The notes below the pieces were generated by a model, which was not told where the DNA came from, did not search any database, and saw only the letters and a list, made by a program, of their open reading frames with translations. A stretch of 64,000 bases of DNA from Enoplosus armatus. Taxonomy: Eukaryota; Chordata; Actinopteri; Centrarchiformes; Enoplosidae. The position numbers and the translations under genes were made by a program. The stretch is taken from contig NC_092192.1 of NCBI RefSeq assembly GCF_043641665.1, positions 1,734,001-1,798,000 on the forward strand, given 5' to 3'. Positions 44,760 through 57,529 of the stretch are shown piece by piece (positions within the stretch are counted from its first letter, which is position 1; each line of letters begins with the position of its first letter).

Positions 44760-45105
44760 ATGTAAAGCTGCTTCACGGAGCTTCAGAGTGAATTTCAGCT
44801 CATTGTCCGGTCCACAGCTTTACTGTGTTGCTTCACTCTCACTGCTCTCATTGTGTAGTTTTTGTTTGTAGCAGAAAAAGCTCTAAACACAGAATAAAGA
44901 CACAGTTGGAGACTAGTTGGTGAACATAGTGGAGCGTTTAGCAGCTAAAGAGCCAGATATGCCATTTATTTGTTTAGCCACGTTAGCATTGTGGCTCCAG
45001 GGATGGCAGTCTGTGATTTACGATATTGGGCTATATAAATAAAAACTGACTACAGCCTCAACTGTAGTTTGAGTTTAATGCTAATTAGTGAGTTTGAGTG
45101 ATTAA
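44760..45105. repeat. Nested cluster of decayed fish repeats
   Basis: At 44760-44985 the words GTAGCAGAAAAAGCTC, CTAGTTGGTGAACATAGTGG and AGCTAAAGAGCCAGATATGC match a common teleost repeat. At 44985-45010 GCCACGTTAGCATTGTGGC belongs to the GCTAAC family. At 45020-45042 ACGATATTGGGCTATATAAA is a typical LINE 3' tail. At 45055-45085 GCCTCAACTGTAGTTTGAG is again GCTAAC-family. This suggests insertion of one element into another. Confidence 0.6.
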
Positions 45106-45433
45106 ATGTACTTGGTTAAGATGCCTCTCCTGCAGCCCAAACTATAAAGATTTACTTTGACAATGCTGCAGTGTTTCATGGTAGGGTTTCTCTTAAAAGC
45201 TGGGCCTTTTCAACAATATACCAACCTCATAACTGCTGAATGTCGGCATCGGCTATCTGCTACAGGTAGAAAAAGAGGCCCCAAAGGATCCTTCGATCTC
45301 AGGAAAAGTGAATGATTGAAGTGGCAACTGGTGGACGACATGCACCTGAAAAGGAATACAAGGATTGCCTGAAAAATTAAAACATACTCAGCCGATATGG
45401 AGATCAGCAGTTTGAGAACCTATACAGGTATAG

Positions 45434-45434
<1 letters not shown>
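45106..45434. other. Unassigned unique DNA
   Basis: Nothing recognised between the repeat cluster and the microsatellite. Confidence 0.4.

Positions 45435-45468
<34 letters not shown>
45435..45468 (+). repeat. (TG)n microsatellite, 34 bp
   Basis: A perfect TG run of 17 units. Confidence 0.97.
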
Positions 45469-45470
<2 letters not shown>

Positions 45471-45484
45471 ACTGAAAAGGGCCG

Positions 45485-45840
45485 TGCTTGTTTCTTTCCT
45501 CCTCAGAGAAATTCAAAAATACCCCCAAAATCCACTCGGTTGTGAGATTTCTGAACACACACGTGGAGCATCTCCTGCCTGGCAGGAGGCTGCCCTCCCC
45601 CGGGGTGAAGAAGAAAAGGTTCGCCTCCTGTTGCCGCATCCTAACAGCTGTTGCGGTTGACCTTCGGGCCTTGATCAAAGACGCCTGTTTTGTCTGGTGT
45701 TAATATCAAATGATGAACATTCAGCTCCTGCGCTGCCCTTTATTTTCGCTGCCAAACAGACAGCAGGAACACATCAGCCGGCCCGATTGGTATTCACAGA
45801 CGCTTGTATAAATGATTATGAGGCTGCTAGATGCTGTTGG
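45485..45840. promoter_or_regulatory. Candidate conserved element or terminal exon (block I)
   Basis: On the plus strand, CTTGTTTCTTTCCTCCTCAG (to 45507) is a very good acceptor. It is followed by a 65-codon open frame to 45703 that contains FKNTPKIHSVVRFLNTH and SPGVKKKRFASCC. All of 45469-45703 is also open on the minus strand. Further right are CCTTGATCAAAGACGCC (TCF/LEF-like, 45671-45680) and GTTAATATCAAATGATG. The sequence is unique with isolated CpGs. It may be a conserved non-coding block or a last exon. I do not recognise the peptide. Confidence 0.3.
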
Positions 45841-48180
45841 ACAGTAAAGAGAAGGCTGGTTCCTTTGATATCGGTGCTTTTGAATGTTTTCACACTTTTA
45901 CAACAAGTCATAATCTATACTCTATCTATACTGGTTGCCTTTTTTCACACAGCAGCAAGTTACATTATTGTGGTTCAGTAATGCAGTCAGTCTGCTGGCC
46001 TGGCTCTGTCCTCCAGCAGACATCCTGGACATATTTCTGAGCCGAAAGCAGCGACTTCCTGGACTTTTGTCATCACAGATATGAGTGAGAGACACTCAAC
46101 AACAGTGACAATAAGTGTGTTTCACAAAATTTCAAACTATTACTTTACTACATTAATGTGCTCAACACAATCCAGGGTTCTACAGATTCATCCCATATTA
46201 CAATGAGATTAGAAATATCTGCCAATGGACATAATCTCCGTTTTACCTAAAGCAACACTCTCATATCATGTGTTGATGGAAAGAAACCAAACAAAAACTG
46301 AAAGGGAATGCAAGAACATACTCGAGCCATAAACATTTCATGACATTAGTTCAGGAAGGCGTCGCATCAGGATGCTTTCAGTGAGAGCAGCCACACTGAG
46401 CCACCCCTCACCTCATGAGCAAACAGTAAACACTTTCCGGATTTTTGTAACAGAGAAAGTGATTATTATGATGAGCCACGAGAGAGCAAAAGCTGTGAGA
46501 CATCACAGAGATGGATTAAACCGGAAAATGCTTCTCCTGCAAAGGATTTCAGATTAAACAAGACAAACAATCAATGAATGAGACACAACTCACACCAAGT
46601 GCACATGTTAGCATACATGCACACACACACACACACACATTCTGCTGTTACCTTCAGTCAAACTAAAATCCGGGCAACCACAGTTTTGCGCTCTCCAGCC
46701 GATCAATACCTCCGTCCGATCAATCGCGTGAGAGGAAAACAAAACCAGCCATGGTTGTGGAGGATTGGTTGCGTACAGATGTTCTTTTTCACACTGGTAG
46801 CTGCTGCTACGTGCTCCACACAGAGACTCTGTAAATGATTTTCCCCTGGAGAATGTTTTCAAAAGACGCGATAAATTATAGAAAACTCAAAAACACAGCA
46901 GCCGGAAAGAAAGAGCCGCTCGCCTTTCCTCTCTGCAGTTACATCTGTCATATGTTTGGTTTCCCAAAGATCTTTCAAACATGCAGTTTCCACACAGAAA
47001 GCACCGAAGCCGAAGAAACACTCCACAACTATATTTAAAACAGAGTGTGGCAGGTGGACTTGATTGAGTTGTGCATGTCAGCAGAGGGGCATGAGATCCA
47101 GGTGACAATGAGTTTAAACTGATCTGTGCTTTAACAAAATCTGTGTATCAACCAAAAACCAGGAGCCTTAGTTATGTTGTATAAACCACGAATGATAGCA
47201 AAAACTGGCAGCCATGTTTTTGGGTTTTTTTTTTCAGTCATCATTACGTTGCTCCTTTTATTTATCCTTTTATGTGAAGTTGCACTTTGTGTAATACCTC
47301 AACACGGGTGCTGGCTGTTCTCCACTGAAGTCAAGTTAGGCTCTTTACATCAACCTTTGATACCCTGCGACTGACTCTCCCTGTTTCCATGAATAAACCA
47401 ATTAACAGAATTCTCATGTTCACAGGTGGAGCAGTGTGCCAGAAAGTGGGATGAAACAGATGAAGATGCTGGCTCCCCCTCCGTCCTGCTGAGCACGGTG
47501 TTACTTCTATACCCAGTACAAGAAATTAGGATCCCAGTTTTAATAACTTCTGCTCAACTTTTTTTTGTAGTTGACATCAAAAATCCACCTTTAATGCCTC
47601 AGGAGTCGGAGTTTGCACAGACACCTAAAGAGATGTTTCCAAGCAGCAGGAACATGTTTAATCTGACAGCATGTGAAGCAGGTTTCTCATTATCAGAGTA
47701 TGAACACACGTCACAGCCTGCGCGGGACGGGAGACGTACATGTGAACACATTTGTAAAAGTTTTTGGATGAAAAAATATACAATTTTAAAATATAATTTC
47801 TGTAGTTTTGGATATAATTTCTATTGCTTATAATAACACTGCTGATAGCTGATATCTAGAAAACAGCAACACTGCGACAACAAAGTCCCAAGAAGCACAA
47901 GCAGTCGGTCAACCAGACTATAAAAACGTAATACAAGCCAACAATTTATCCAAATTGTCAAAACAAAAGACAGGTTTGGTAATTCATTTTACAGTTCGCT
48001 TTTGTTTTCTCACCCCCCAAAATTTGGCCAAAACCATGAAAATAAGTCTTTCTGCAACAAAAACAACAACAAAGAAAATAGTAATAATCAAATAAATGTA
48101 GTAATAACAACGAAGTAATAAAGATAACAAGAGAGCTGAAAAAAGACAACAAATATATTATCAAACTACATCATTACTAC
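45841..48180. other. Unassigned unique DNA with a small (AC)n
   Basis: No gene is supported. AC run at 46620-46639. An acceptor-like TTCTCATGTTCACAG ends at 47426 and is followed by a frame starting VEQCARKWDETDEDAG, which later becomes AT-rich and unconvincing (to 47833). The T-rich run at 47225-47234 and AT-rich 47950-48170 are unremarkable. Confidence 0.4.
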
Positions 48181-50639
48181 CGCTGAGACCCTTCTTGTGT
48201 TGAGGCAACTTTCTGTGGCCGCGAGGGACGAAGTGACGTACATTTTTTAGGTCTTCGAGGTGATCTGCTGTTCATTCAACTGGGATCTGAAAGCTGGAAC
48301 TTTACTCTGTTCACTGGTTTAATTATGACAACAAAACAGCTGAATTTCATGCCCTAGACGACCCGTCTGAATAAGACCATAACCAGCATATAGCCAGTGG
48401 CAGGGTGACTCCGTGCATGTCAGAGTGAGTCATGTACCTCTTATTATAGGTTATTTCCCTCAGTGCAGAGGTCTTCATCACAGCAGCTTATGATCACTTC
48501 CAGATAAGATTTGATGTCACTCTTTCTGCGTAACACTAATTTAAATTCCCACTTGCAGGGCTCTTCCTTATCATCTCTGCTTTGGTATTAAAAATCCACT
48601 TAACAAGTTCAGAGTCCCTTACTCTTTTCATTACAAGATAGCACACTCGCTCTCCTGCTTTCATCACCTCACAGTCTCATTGGTATGTAGGCCTCGTCCG
48701 GGTCTTCATCCACACGTCATTAGCTGACATGATGTGCAATTTCCTTGTCTGTGGGCACATAACGTGTGGGTACTCATACCTACGGGTCTGACGTGTATGT
48801 ATGTGTGTGCAAAGTGCACCGTTGTGAGCGGCTGCCTCAGATCCATCACAGCCTATCTGCAGATTAGAAATCCAAGTCATTACTGCGGCCGAATTTCTTT
48901 CATGTCAGTCACCATTATGAGGAAATGTGTGGACTGTAAGTAATTCCACAACCCTAAATGAAATTCAGAAGTGTGTTATACATTACAGCTAAAGCAGAGC
49001 GAGAGCTGCCATGGAGTACATGAAGATTTATATTTTGCAACACGCTGTGCATCCATTTTGGACCAAAGTCATTACCCAAACTTCATCACTCAGCCTCCCT
49101 ACCTACAGCACAGGAGTTTTAGACGTTGCAAGGTTCATCTTTATATCCAGTGGCAAAGCAGCTTACATTAAAACTACGGACAACTTTATTTGTAACTTTC
49201 ATTTTAAAACAGCAAGAGTCAGCATTAGTTTGACTTCACTCAGTGTTTCTCTGTATGTCAAAGTGTCCTCATGTAGTCAAAACTGAGTGCCATCATTCGC
49301 TTCAGCCCTGACTCAATGTGAGCAACTGTCCCACAAAACATCTAAAGTTGGAACTAAATTCTTTGGAAGTGACTGAATCACCATGTAAAAGCGAACAACC
49401 TGTGATTGTTGCAGGTTTGATGAGTTATTAGCTGGCCATTCTGTGATGAAATGTAATGTAATGCATTATCTCTCACATGCTCATATATTCAGTCACACAA
49501 ATCACTGCTGTGCTTGTCTTAGGTATCTGAAATACACACTCTGACCTGACGGTACATGACATGAATCTCCCACGAAAAAAGATCCCTCACGAGGAGGCAT
49601 GTCAGCCCTCAGCATGGACACTTTGATACCTCTATGAATGCTGCTTTGAACGGAAACAAGTGAGTTTGTGTTTTGGAGAAGTTATCATGTGACTGAACAA
49701 GTCAAACACTGATGATGTAAAATTCCTCCTTGGTGAACTCTGAAATAAAACTGCTCTCTCTAACACTAACACACTGTCCTACAGTGAACCCTCCCTTCAT
49801 GACGACTTCAGAGAAGTGGTGATTCTGAGCTTTATGATCAGTTCGGAGGGAGTGTTTTGGGCTGCGGTTGAGTTGTATTGCGTTACTCTGGGGGGTGTTT
49901 CTAATATTTTGTCTACCTCATTGATGCAAATTGGGTTAAAAGCTATTTAGCCAATCTATCCAATCTTCAAGGTTTATGGATATCACAGTCCTGACTGAAT
50001 GAAAAAAGACACGTATAATTTTAGTTTGTCAGCCATTTATCTTCCTTAACAGCTTCTCCAGCTCCTCCCACTGGGTTTAATGCAACCAGTAAGACCACTT
50101 CCTCCAAGAGAGCAGCTCGACCTGCAAGAAATTTGAAACTCAAATTATTCCTGTCAGTGAAGGTGTTTAACCTGGCATGTGTCGTATCCAGGAAGTCTCC
50201 TCATTTGACAAAACGGCATGTCAGGAAAGAGTAACACAAGGCCGGAGTCACTCCGAACATGAAGTGCGGTTAAAGGAAGAGATGAAGAGTGGCTGCAGGA
50301 TGATTAATATGACAGCGCTCTACTCCGTCTTTCCCTTTCCATGGCTCTTTGCTCAGCTCAGAGCAGCAATGATATATTGCATGTGTCTGTTGGAGCAAAA
50401 TAAATACAAGAATAATTTGAATATGTATGTTTAGGCCAAAAATACCAACAGAACAAAAGTAAGATGATTCATAAATACAAGAAGAATCTCTTACGACAGA
50501 GGAATGAAAACACCTGCAGCAGTTGTTCCAAGGATTTCAAGCTCAATCTGTCTGGCTCCTTTTTTGCCAAATTGCATTCCACATCTGCCCCCCTGACAGG
50601 ACTGATGCTGGATTCATAATGATTTCAGAACTACACTTT
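48181..50639. other. Unassigned unique DNA
   Basis: No gene or clear repeat. A 27-base segment at 48909-48935 lies between TTTCATGTCAG and GTAAGT and could be a microexon, but this is weak. The remaining frames have no recognisable family. Confidence 0.4.
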
Positions 50640-50830
50640 CAAGTGTCAGGAATCAAACGGCGAGCCGTGGTGGGCTCCGTGGAGTTTCATATTGAATTAA
50701 CCGCTCCGGTGGAACGGCGACCTTCGCTCTGCGAGTGGATCGAGCTTCTCTTGATTCGTCGCTCCTGCCGGGAGCCCTGCGGGACCTCAGCTGGTTAAAC
50801 ATAGCTGGGTTCACGCAGGAATAAAGGCTA
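50640..50830. other. Small GC- and CpG-rich unique segment
   Basis: GC-rich against an AT-rich background, with CAAACGGCGAGCCGTGG, CCGCTCCGGTGGAACGGCG and GATTCGTCGCTCCTGCCGG. Frames are open on both strands across it (91 codons plus, 72 codons minus) but neither is recognisable. It may be a small regulatory CpG island or a decayed exon. Confidence 0.28.
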
Positions 50831-51882
50831 AGGTTAGCTTTGATGGCACATCTCATTTCTCCGTGCAGCACTCAGCACTTTGAGAGCTGGAGGGAAAATG
50901 AATTGTGGCACATGTTGCTCACCCAGCTTGAGCTAAAACGACAGCTCTGTCATTTATCACTAAAGCCTCAGCAGGAAGTGCTGAACCCTCCGTGGGTAGA
51001 TGAATAAACTATACAGAGATAACCCTGTTTTGTCTTTGCTTTCTCAGTATAGAAAAAACATCAATTAATTCAGCAGACCAGGAAGGAGACTCCAGCCTTG
51101 TTCAAGTGTAACTTTTTTTTTTTTAAGGCCAATTTATTTTGTGTTATAAATGAGTAATTGTTTTGGAATTGGTCCAGTAGATCGTCACAAATGGGCTGCA
51201 ATGGCTGCAACTCAAGCAGTCAACAGATCACATGTGATACTTTGGTGTGTATATTGTTTGTTTTTTATACAGTTTGTTTTAGGCTGCAGACTTGCACATC
51301 TTCCCACATCCCAGAGAGTTGTAGAGATTTTGACTAGATAGTGACTATGTTTTTTTAAAAAGCGGCATCCCTCTTCCACTAACCATCGCACTCTCACAGG
51401 CATTTGCATGTCCGCACACACATGCAGATAAATTACGTGCTCTGTACCTTCCTGTGGTCGAGCTGAATGTAAGCTTGTGTTTGCTGCCTCTTCTTTCCTA
51501 ACGGCAGCTGCAGGATTTATGAACACACAACAATGTGAAGTCGCAAGACTTGGCCAAAAAAAAAAAAGAGCTGACCATCTAGAAGCAACATGCAAACACA
51601 GACAGCAGCCTGTTTTGATGTTGACATTGAAAAAATGTTGACAGTTACAAGTGGTGATCTGAGGAGTGCACAATTCAAATTCTGCTGTATAATGTTAAAG
51701 CACATTATGTATGCAGTAGTAAAGCAGGAATGAGGAGGGCTGGATACACTGGTTCCTACTGTTACTGTCAGCTAACAAGCTCAGGGTCAGTCCAGCTACA
51801 AATCCCGGCCTGCAGTTTGACAAATGCAGAATCTCAAATCAGCCCCGGGCTTTTTTAATGAACTGGGCATCCATAATGTCCC

Positions 51883-51885
<3 letters not shown>
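50831..51885. other. Unassigned DNA with homopolymer runs
   Basis: T-rich run near 51113-51124 and A-rich run near 51555-51567. The 153-codon minus frame over 51212-51673 crosses the homopolymer and has no recognisable domain. A CNE-like stretch (AATCAGCCCCGGGC, TTTTTTAATGAACTGGGC) lies at 51780-51880. Confidence 0.4.
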
Positions 51886-51917
<32 letters not shown>

Positions 51918-52035
51918 CATGCGTAATCTGATTCAACTTATTATCACTAAATAAGGGGGGAGTTTACATCACTGTTAATCCATGTACTGTACAGCTACAT
52001 GTACCCTGAGGATGACTGAAATCATTATCTTCCAG

Positions 52036-52074
<39 letters not shown>

Positions 52075-52278
52075 GAAAGGGCAGCTTGAGGTTGAGCGAG
52101 CTCAGTAACAGAGGCGTTACCGTGCGGTTCAGCGCATGCAGAGGCAGTGTGTGATGAATGGGGTTTACTAGGCCAGAAGACAAGGGCTGCAGCCATTGAC
52201 ATGAGATGCGGAACATGGATTTATCTACAGCAACAGAAAAATCAATTAAACCTCACTAGTGTGTGTGTGTGTGTGTGT
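51886..52278 (+). repeat. Three (TG)n microsatellites within 400 bases
   Basis: TG/GT runs at 51886-51915, 52039-52073 and 52259-52278, separated by unique sequence. A fourth, imperfect one follows at about 52865-52890. Confidence 0.96.
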
Positions 52279-53099
52279 TTCTGGTGTGAGACAGACAGTG
52301 AGTTGAAACTGCAGTTAAAGTCATGCTAAAAGTCATCTCAAGCCCAACTTTTCATCCAGGACCAAATCCCAGAGACTCTGATCATAAGAACCAGACCCGC
52401 AGGAGCCAAACGTCTACATTTGCATGTAGGTAGTTGAATCTGTGTTGACCTACTTAGAGCACCAGATGGGTGGGATGCACACTGTACAGAACCACAGACA
52501 CAGAGATGATATCAGTGCCAATCTCCCCGACACATATTGAGTAAGGTCATACGGGCCAAGCTCCCAGAAATACTGGTGCGATCTGTTTAAAGTCGGCGAC
52601 ACACAGACGGATTATTGAGCTTCTTAACAACCAGACAACCAGGAGGGGAGACGTCACTGTGACGTCACTGTTCTCCACACATGGAGGATAAAGTGCCAAA
52701 ATGAGTACGGTTGTATTTCAACTAACACAAATATTACAGTGGTTAGCTGGAAAAGAAAGTGTTTTTATGAAGCTGTGAAATACATTCGTACAGTGCTCTG
52801 TGGCGCCAACCAGATAACCTGGCTGTGATTCTGCTGCTCTGTTCTAATCACACATTGATCTGATCTGTGTGTGTGTGTGTCTGTGTGTCTGTCGCTGTGT
52901 TTAGACACAACTGACAAATGTGGAATAAATACGTCATTTAAAAAACACTTAGCTGCCCCTTTAATGGCAGCGTGGACGTGTCTCATGAAGTTACATCCTG
53001 CCTAAATAATCGTTTTCAAAAAAAAGTTTTAGAATAAAATTATTCACATGTAACAGCTGGTAATAACCGCTGAGGATGCTATTTTTGAGTGTTTTTTCT
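52279..53099. other. Unassigned unique DNA
   Basis: No gene is supported. The direct repeat GACGTCACTGT/GTGACGTCACTG near 52651-52671 contains a CRE-like TGACGTCA word. Confidence 0.4.
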
Positions 53100-53290
53100 T
53101 GGGATCCTGGTGGTGTAGAATTATGAGCAATTATTTGTGGTAATTAGGTCGGGAGGAGGCAGTGGCGTGCTGAGGGGGAATCTCAGCCCCCAGCGACCCT
53201 GCTGGGGAAACTTCACCTTGTGAGTCATTATTGGCAGCGCTGCAAAGAAGTGTCAAGGAAACAAGACAGAGCTCATCATGTGTCAGGACT
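53100..53290. promoter_or_regulatory. Candidate conserved non-coding element (block J)
   Basis: It contains AGAATTATGAGCAATTATTT, GGTAATTAGGTCGGG, GTGAGTCATTATTGGCAGCG and a GC-rich centre (CAGCCCCCAGCGACCCTGC). Homeodomain and AP-1-like words alternate in unique sequence. Role inferred. Confidence 0.32.
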
Positions 53291-53902
53291 TTGTCTCGTA
53301 AACGTTACTTAAGCCAAATACAAGTTGGCTGCAGCTGATAAATCTGTCACTCCTCCTGGCTTCTTCAGCAGTTAGCGCTCCATTTTAACAGAATACAGAC
53401 TACACAAAACCTCAGCCTGGTTGGTGACACTTTCAATTAAGAAAATCCTATTTACCGGTTATTAGTTGACATGTATTAGTAATGTATGAATCATTAACTA
53501 TGGCTTTTCTCTCAGTAGTCTCCCATTTAGGGCTTATTAGCACCAGGTTTGCAGCATATTATTAGCAGAGTGCAAGTGCTTCTAAGATTTCAACATCAAA
53601 ACAGTACTTCACAGTTTCAATGTATATGTAATGTAATATATAATAAAGCCCCAATTGCTTCAAATTAAGCGTGAGTAATTCAGATTGCCCTCCTTTTTAA
53701 AGTGAAGGTCTGCTCATAGCTTCACTTCACTGCACTTATCATCCCTTTAAGGGAGACTTGCCCTGCAGAAGCCACTTAAAAATAATTATAATAAATGCAA
53801 TACTACAGAAAGAAGCAGTGTAAATATATAAATAAACTTGTACACACATAACACTACCACTGTTGTGTAGCACCTTTTGCCATCGTATGCCCACTGTCTT
53901 AA
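53291..53902. other. Unassigned AT-rich unique DNA
   Basis: Nothing recognisable. TATATGTAATGTAATATATAA near 53622-53643 is AT-rich low complexity. Confidence 0.4.
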
Positions 53903-54107
53903 AATGGTAAATGGTCTTCACTTGTATAGAACTTTTCAAAGGGCTTTACAGCTTGGTCTCCTTCACCACATTCACACACCGGTGGCGACGGAGCTGCCAT
54001 GCAAGGTGCTGGTCTTAGGGGTTCGGGGTCTTGCCCAATGACACTTGGACGGGGGGACCCTGCTCTTCCTCCCGTGCTGACCACTGCAGCACCGTGCCGC
54101 CGCCGTT
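53903..54107 (+). mobile_element. Short non-autonomous element (SINE/MITE-like) of fish
   Basis: It starts AAATGGTCTTCACTTGTATAG and passes CAAAGGGCTTTACAGC, TTCACACACCGGTGGCGACG, GAGCTGCCATGCAAGG and GGGGTCTTGCCCAATGACAC. It ends CTGACCACTGCAGCACCGTG. The block order matches a short repeat very common in teleosts; the class is not certain. The frames on both strands over it are not genes. Confidence 0.75.
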
Positions 54108-54164
54108 GTGTTCTATTTTCTGCTATATTAATTGTTTTTGTCTCACTAGCATACCAAGTATTAG

Positions 54165-54300
54165 TCAGATAGCCATGGAAGTTGGTGTGGACATGCATGG
54201 TCCCCAGGGGGTGACTCCTAATGATTTTGAAGACCCATTGATCGAATGTCCAGATTTGGATGCTCTGTGAGCGTTCCTTTATTACCACCATCAGGGAAAA
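54165..54300 (+). repeat. GCTAAC-type repeat, short fragment
   Basis: AGCCATGGAAGTTGGTGTGG, CATGCATGGTCCCCAGGGGG and CTAATGATTTTGAAGACCC are the plus-orientation equivalents of the GGGGACCATG part of the copy at 3 kb. Confidence 0.6.
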
Positions 54301-55499
54301 ATGGCAAATTTGCACAGTCAGTTTGCAAAGAACAATCATGAGAGAAAGATCTCTCTAAATGAGAGATTTGTAGGTCCAAATTGGTTGGTATATGGAAGAT
54401 GATGGTAAAATAAAGTCAGGTCAAAAACCAGCAGTGTCCAGCAGCAGCCACAACGCCAGTTAATTTCAAAATGCCAAAAGCAGGACCAACTATTCCACTG
54501 AAAAACATGTCCTAGACTACAAACTACAAAAAAAAAGTTATATATCTCGAATACTCGTTCTCAGAGGAATAGAAAATATTGTGACCTTGGGATGTGCACA
54601 AACATATCACTGTCTTAACTTTATCTTTAAAGGTGCTTGTACTTTCACACAAAGAGCAAACAAAATCAATGCTTCGCTGTAGTGTTCAGCCACACTGCAG
54701 GCAGCGAGAATGTCATCTCACCGAGATACAGTACAGAATATGCAGAATGTAATGTTGTAATGTCAAAAGGCTTACTTTGTCCAAATCAAGTGAATGCTGA
54801 CTGACATTCGTTGTGACAGCAGCATTCTGCTTGGGGTGAAGATCAACTGAAGGTGGTATACGGGTAGCGAGGTTTGCCCATATTCATTTTTCTAATAGTC
54901 ACAAGCATGCGGTGTTGCCATCAGCGTGCTAAAACACTCTCAGTGTCTTTGTGCATTTTCTCCAGAAGCAGCAATTTGATCACAATGACGTCAACTGATG
55001 AACCTCAAACGCCTTAACTCTAGTTTCACTGCCAGCCATCCTCAAGTGCAGCAGAGAGAAATGGTCAAGGAAGAAAAAGTGGCACATAACAATATGCTGA
55101 ACATAATGTTCTTTGACCGTCTGTAAGGCACCCACGGCAGTGTAAAGTTTCAGACTCCGGACTTTTAGTGAATGTTGTGAGCAATAGTGTACAGAGCTGT
55201 GATTATTTGCATCTGGTATCTGAAAAGAGGAGGCGATTTATGAAAAAGTGAGTAAGAGGAAGGAGAGAGTCGCTCTTTAGGATTTCTTCCTTTCTAAAAC
55301 ACAGCTCTGAATTAGCTGTTGGTGTAACATCTTTTTCTTTCAGAGTAATGGCTTGACCTGTTTTGTCTATACTATTGTCACATCAGATTCAAGCTTTTCT
55401 CATGTAATGGAACGGAGTAAAATTGGGTCATGTCATTACATACCAAAATGTTTTTCACTTAAATCAAATGATGTAATGTTCCTCTGATGCTTTGTAGGC
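54301..55499. other. Unassigned unique DNA
   Basis: No gene or repeat was recognised. Confidence 0.4.
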
Positions 55500-55960
55500 G
55501 TTGACTTCCCTAATTACATCTTTTCAACCAGCAGTATTTCTTGTAATTTTATTTTAATATTCATGAGTTCATGAGTCATTTCTCTTCTCCTAAACTACAG
55601 TGCAGGAATGTGCAAATCCTCCATTTATTATTCGACTGGCAGCTTCAACACCAACCTAAATTTCCCTCAGCCTCGGCTTTGTGGGTGGCTCGAATTGAAA
55701 TCCCCTTTGTGTCCCCGTTGTTTGCCCCTGCTGGGCTTCCGTCTACAAAGAGAAACATGGCTTCGGGGCATCAGGCAGCTCTGGTGACTTAATAATTCAT
55801 GACTTGTCATTGTGAATCATGGCACACTCCCCCACTGCAATCACAGAGATCATTTGCTCAGCAAACCCTGCTAAATGCCTCTGCCATTTGTCACAATAAT
55901 AATTAAACGCTTCACATTGATCCGGCCACCTGTGGTTGATACACCTGACCTGAAACAAAG
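55500..55960. promoter_or_regulatory. Candidate conserved non-coding element (block K)
   Basis: A long unique block with CCCTAATTACATC, TTAATATTCATGAG, GGCTCGAATTGAAATCCC, GTGACTTAATAATTCATGAC and AATAATAATTAAACGC. GC-rich and AT-rich words alternate without any repeat resemblance, and two plus frames stay open across parts of it. One of the better CNE candidates by texture. Confidence 0.35.
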
Positions 55961-57529
55961 TGGAAAACACACTGTTGGTGGCACTGTTATGTTGTGTGGA
56001 GTAAACAGGAAGCCCTGTTCAGATGGGTTTAGTATTGCAGGACAGTTTAAACCGTCACACTGCATACATGTTTTATTTCATATTAGAATTTTACTCAAAA
56101 TCACACATGAAATATTTAAAAGCAACTTTTCAGCAGAGAGAAATATATTCAGAATACAATTTACATGGAAGACGTGTTTGAGCGTGCAGTTCTTTTAGTA
56201 TTAATTTGATCGTATGAGTATTTTTTAATTCAGCCAGCAATGTGGTAACTGTGGTAATAAGAAGATTTATTGACATAGTGAACAATAAGACGTTGAAGAA
56301 GCGATTAGGAATATTCTCCCAGATGGAGTCTAGACGGTGGTGGTGGCGAAGGGGTGAAGAGCAATGGCTGATGTGGAGCAGGACTTCTGATGAGCTCACT
56401 GGAATGACCAACTGGGAAGACTGGTTGTGATAAAAACCAGAGGTGAATGGGGTGAAGGAGGGTTTCATCGATCCGACACTAAACAACAGCTGACAGCAGC
56501 AGAGAATGAAACCGCTCTAAACTTTGACAGAAACGAGATGGTTGGCTCACAAGAGGTCGCGGCAAAATCTTACTGGTTTAACTGAAAGACTGTTGAGTTG
56601 AGTCTGATTGAGTTGGAAGAGAGAGAGAGTCAAGAAATAGATACGCATGAAGGTAGTCAGTCTCCCTGATTGAATTTACGCTAAGCTTCATACAAACCAG
56701 ATTTGATTCAATGATTATCTGATTGAAATGACAATTTTATTGAATTACATTTGTAGGTAGACACCATCTAACAATCATACTTTTCTTATCAATGCTGTGG
56801 TACTGTTGATATGGAAGAGGTCTCTTCAGAAGCTTTCAGGAATTGATGTGGGTCTTATTCATTGGAAGAAAATCCTATGACCAGCTGTCTTTCCTATATA
56901 ATCTAAGCCAGACCTCTTCACAGGGACTCATTAACTCAAATTTATCTGTATAGCCCAATATCACAGTGCTCTCACAAGGAGAAAAACTCCAGAATAATCC
57001 TGAAAAAGGTCTTAGTCCCTTGACAATCAATCTCTGTTAGGAGTGAGAATGTAATGAGCAAACAATGCCAAAACAAAAGGATTTAAGGGTAAAAGGAGAC
57101 AGATGCTGACATCTGCCTACCAACAGTTCCTAATGAACAAACTGAGCTGAGGCAGACTGGACTGATGCACACATCCTGATCATTTCTCATGTGTCCGCCA
57201 ACTGACTCCAGAGAAAAGGCCAATTATAACAAAAAGCACAGACAATAAATAATAATTATTCTTCTGCCGTCCAAAAACTAGCTAACATTGTGACAACTGT
57301 CATGTCACCTGAGCAGTTCTCTTGTCTGAAACCATCTTTGATGCTGAAACCTTGTGTATCATGGCCACCAGGAATACACACAGAATATTAGTGATGTTAT
57401 TAATAAAATAACTAGAGGAATAAGTTTAAGACACCCAAGGACCTGAAGACAGTGAGGAATATAACTAATGACACCAGAAAGACCAATGAATCATATCAAT
57501 CATAAAGAGACCGTGGACTTATAGACAAG
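55961..57529. other. Unassigned DNA with a LINE-tail-like scrap
   Basis: Mostly unique sequence. At about 56938-56965 TTTATCTGTATAGCCCAATATC reads on the minus strand as the ATATTGGGCTATA-type LINE 3' tail also seen at 45.0 kb. Frames over 55875-56486 have no recognisable product. Confidence 0.4.

Noticed and set aside
51212..51673. 153-codon minus-strand frame
   Set aside because: It crosses an A-rich homopolymer run, has no recognisable domain, and no splice or start context supports it.
53899..54339. 146-codon minus frame and 79-codon plus frame
   Set aside because: Both lie across a short fish transposable element and a fragment of the GCTAAC-type repeat.
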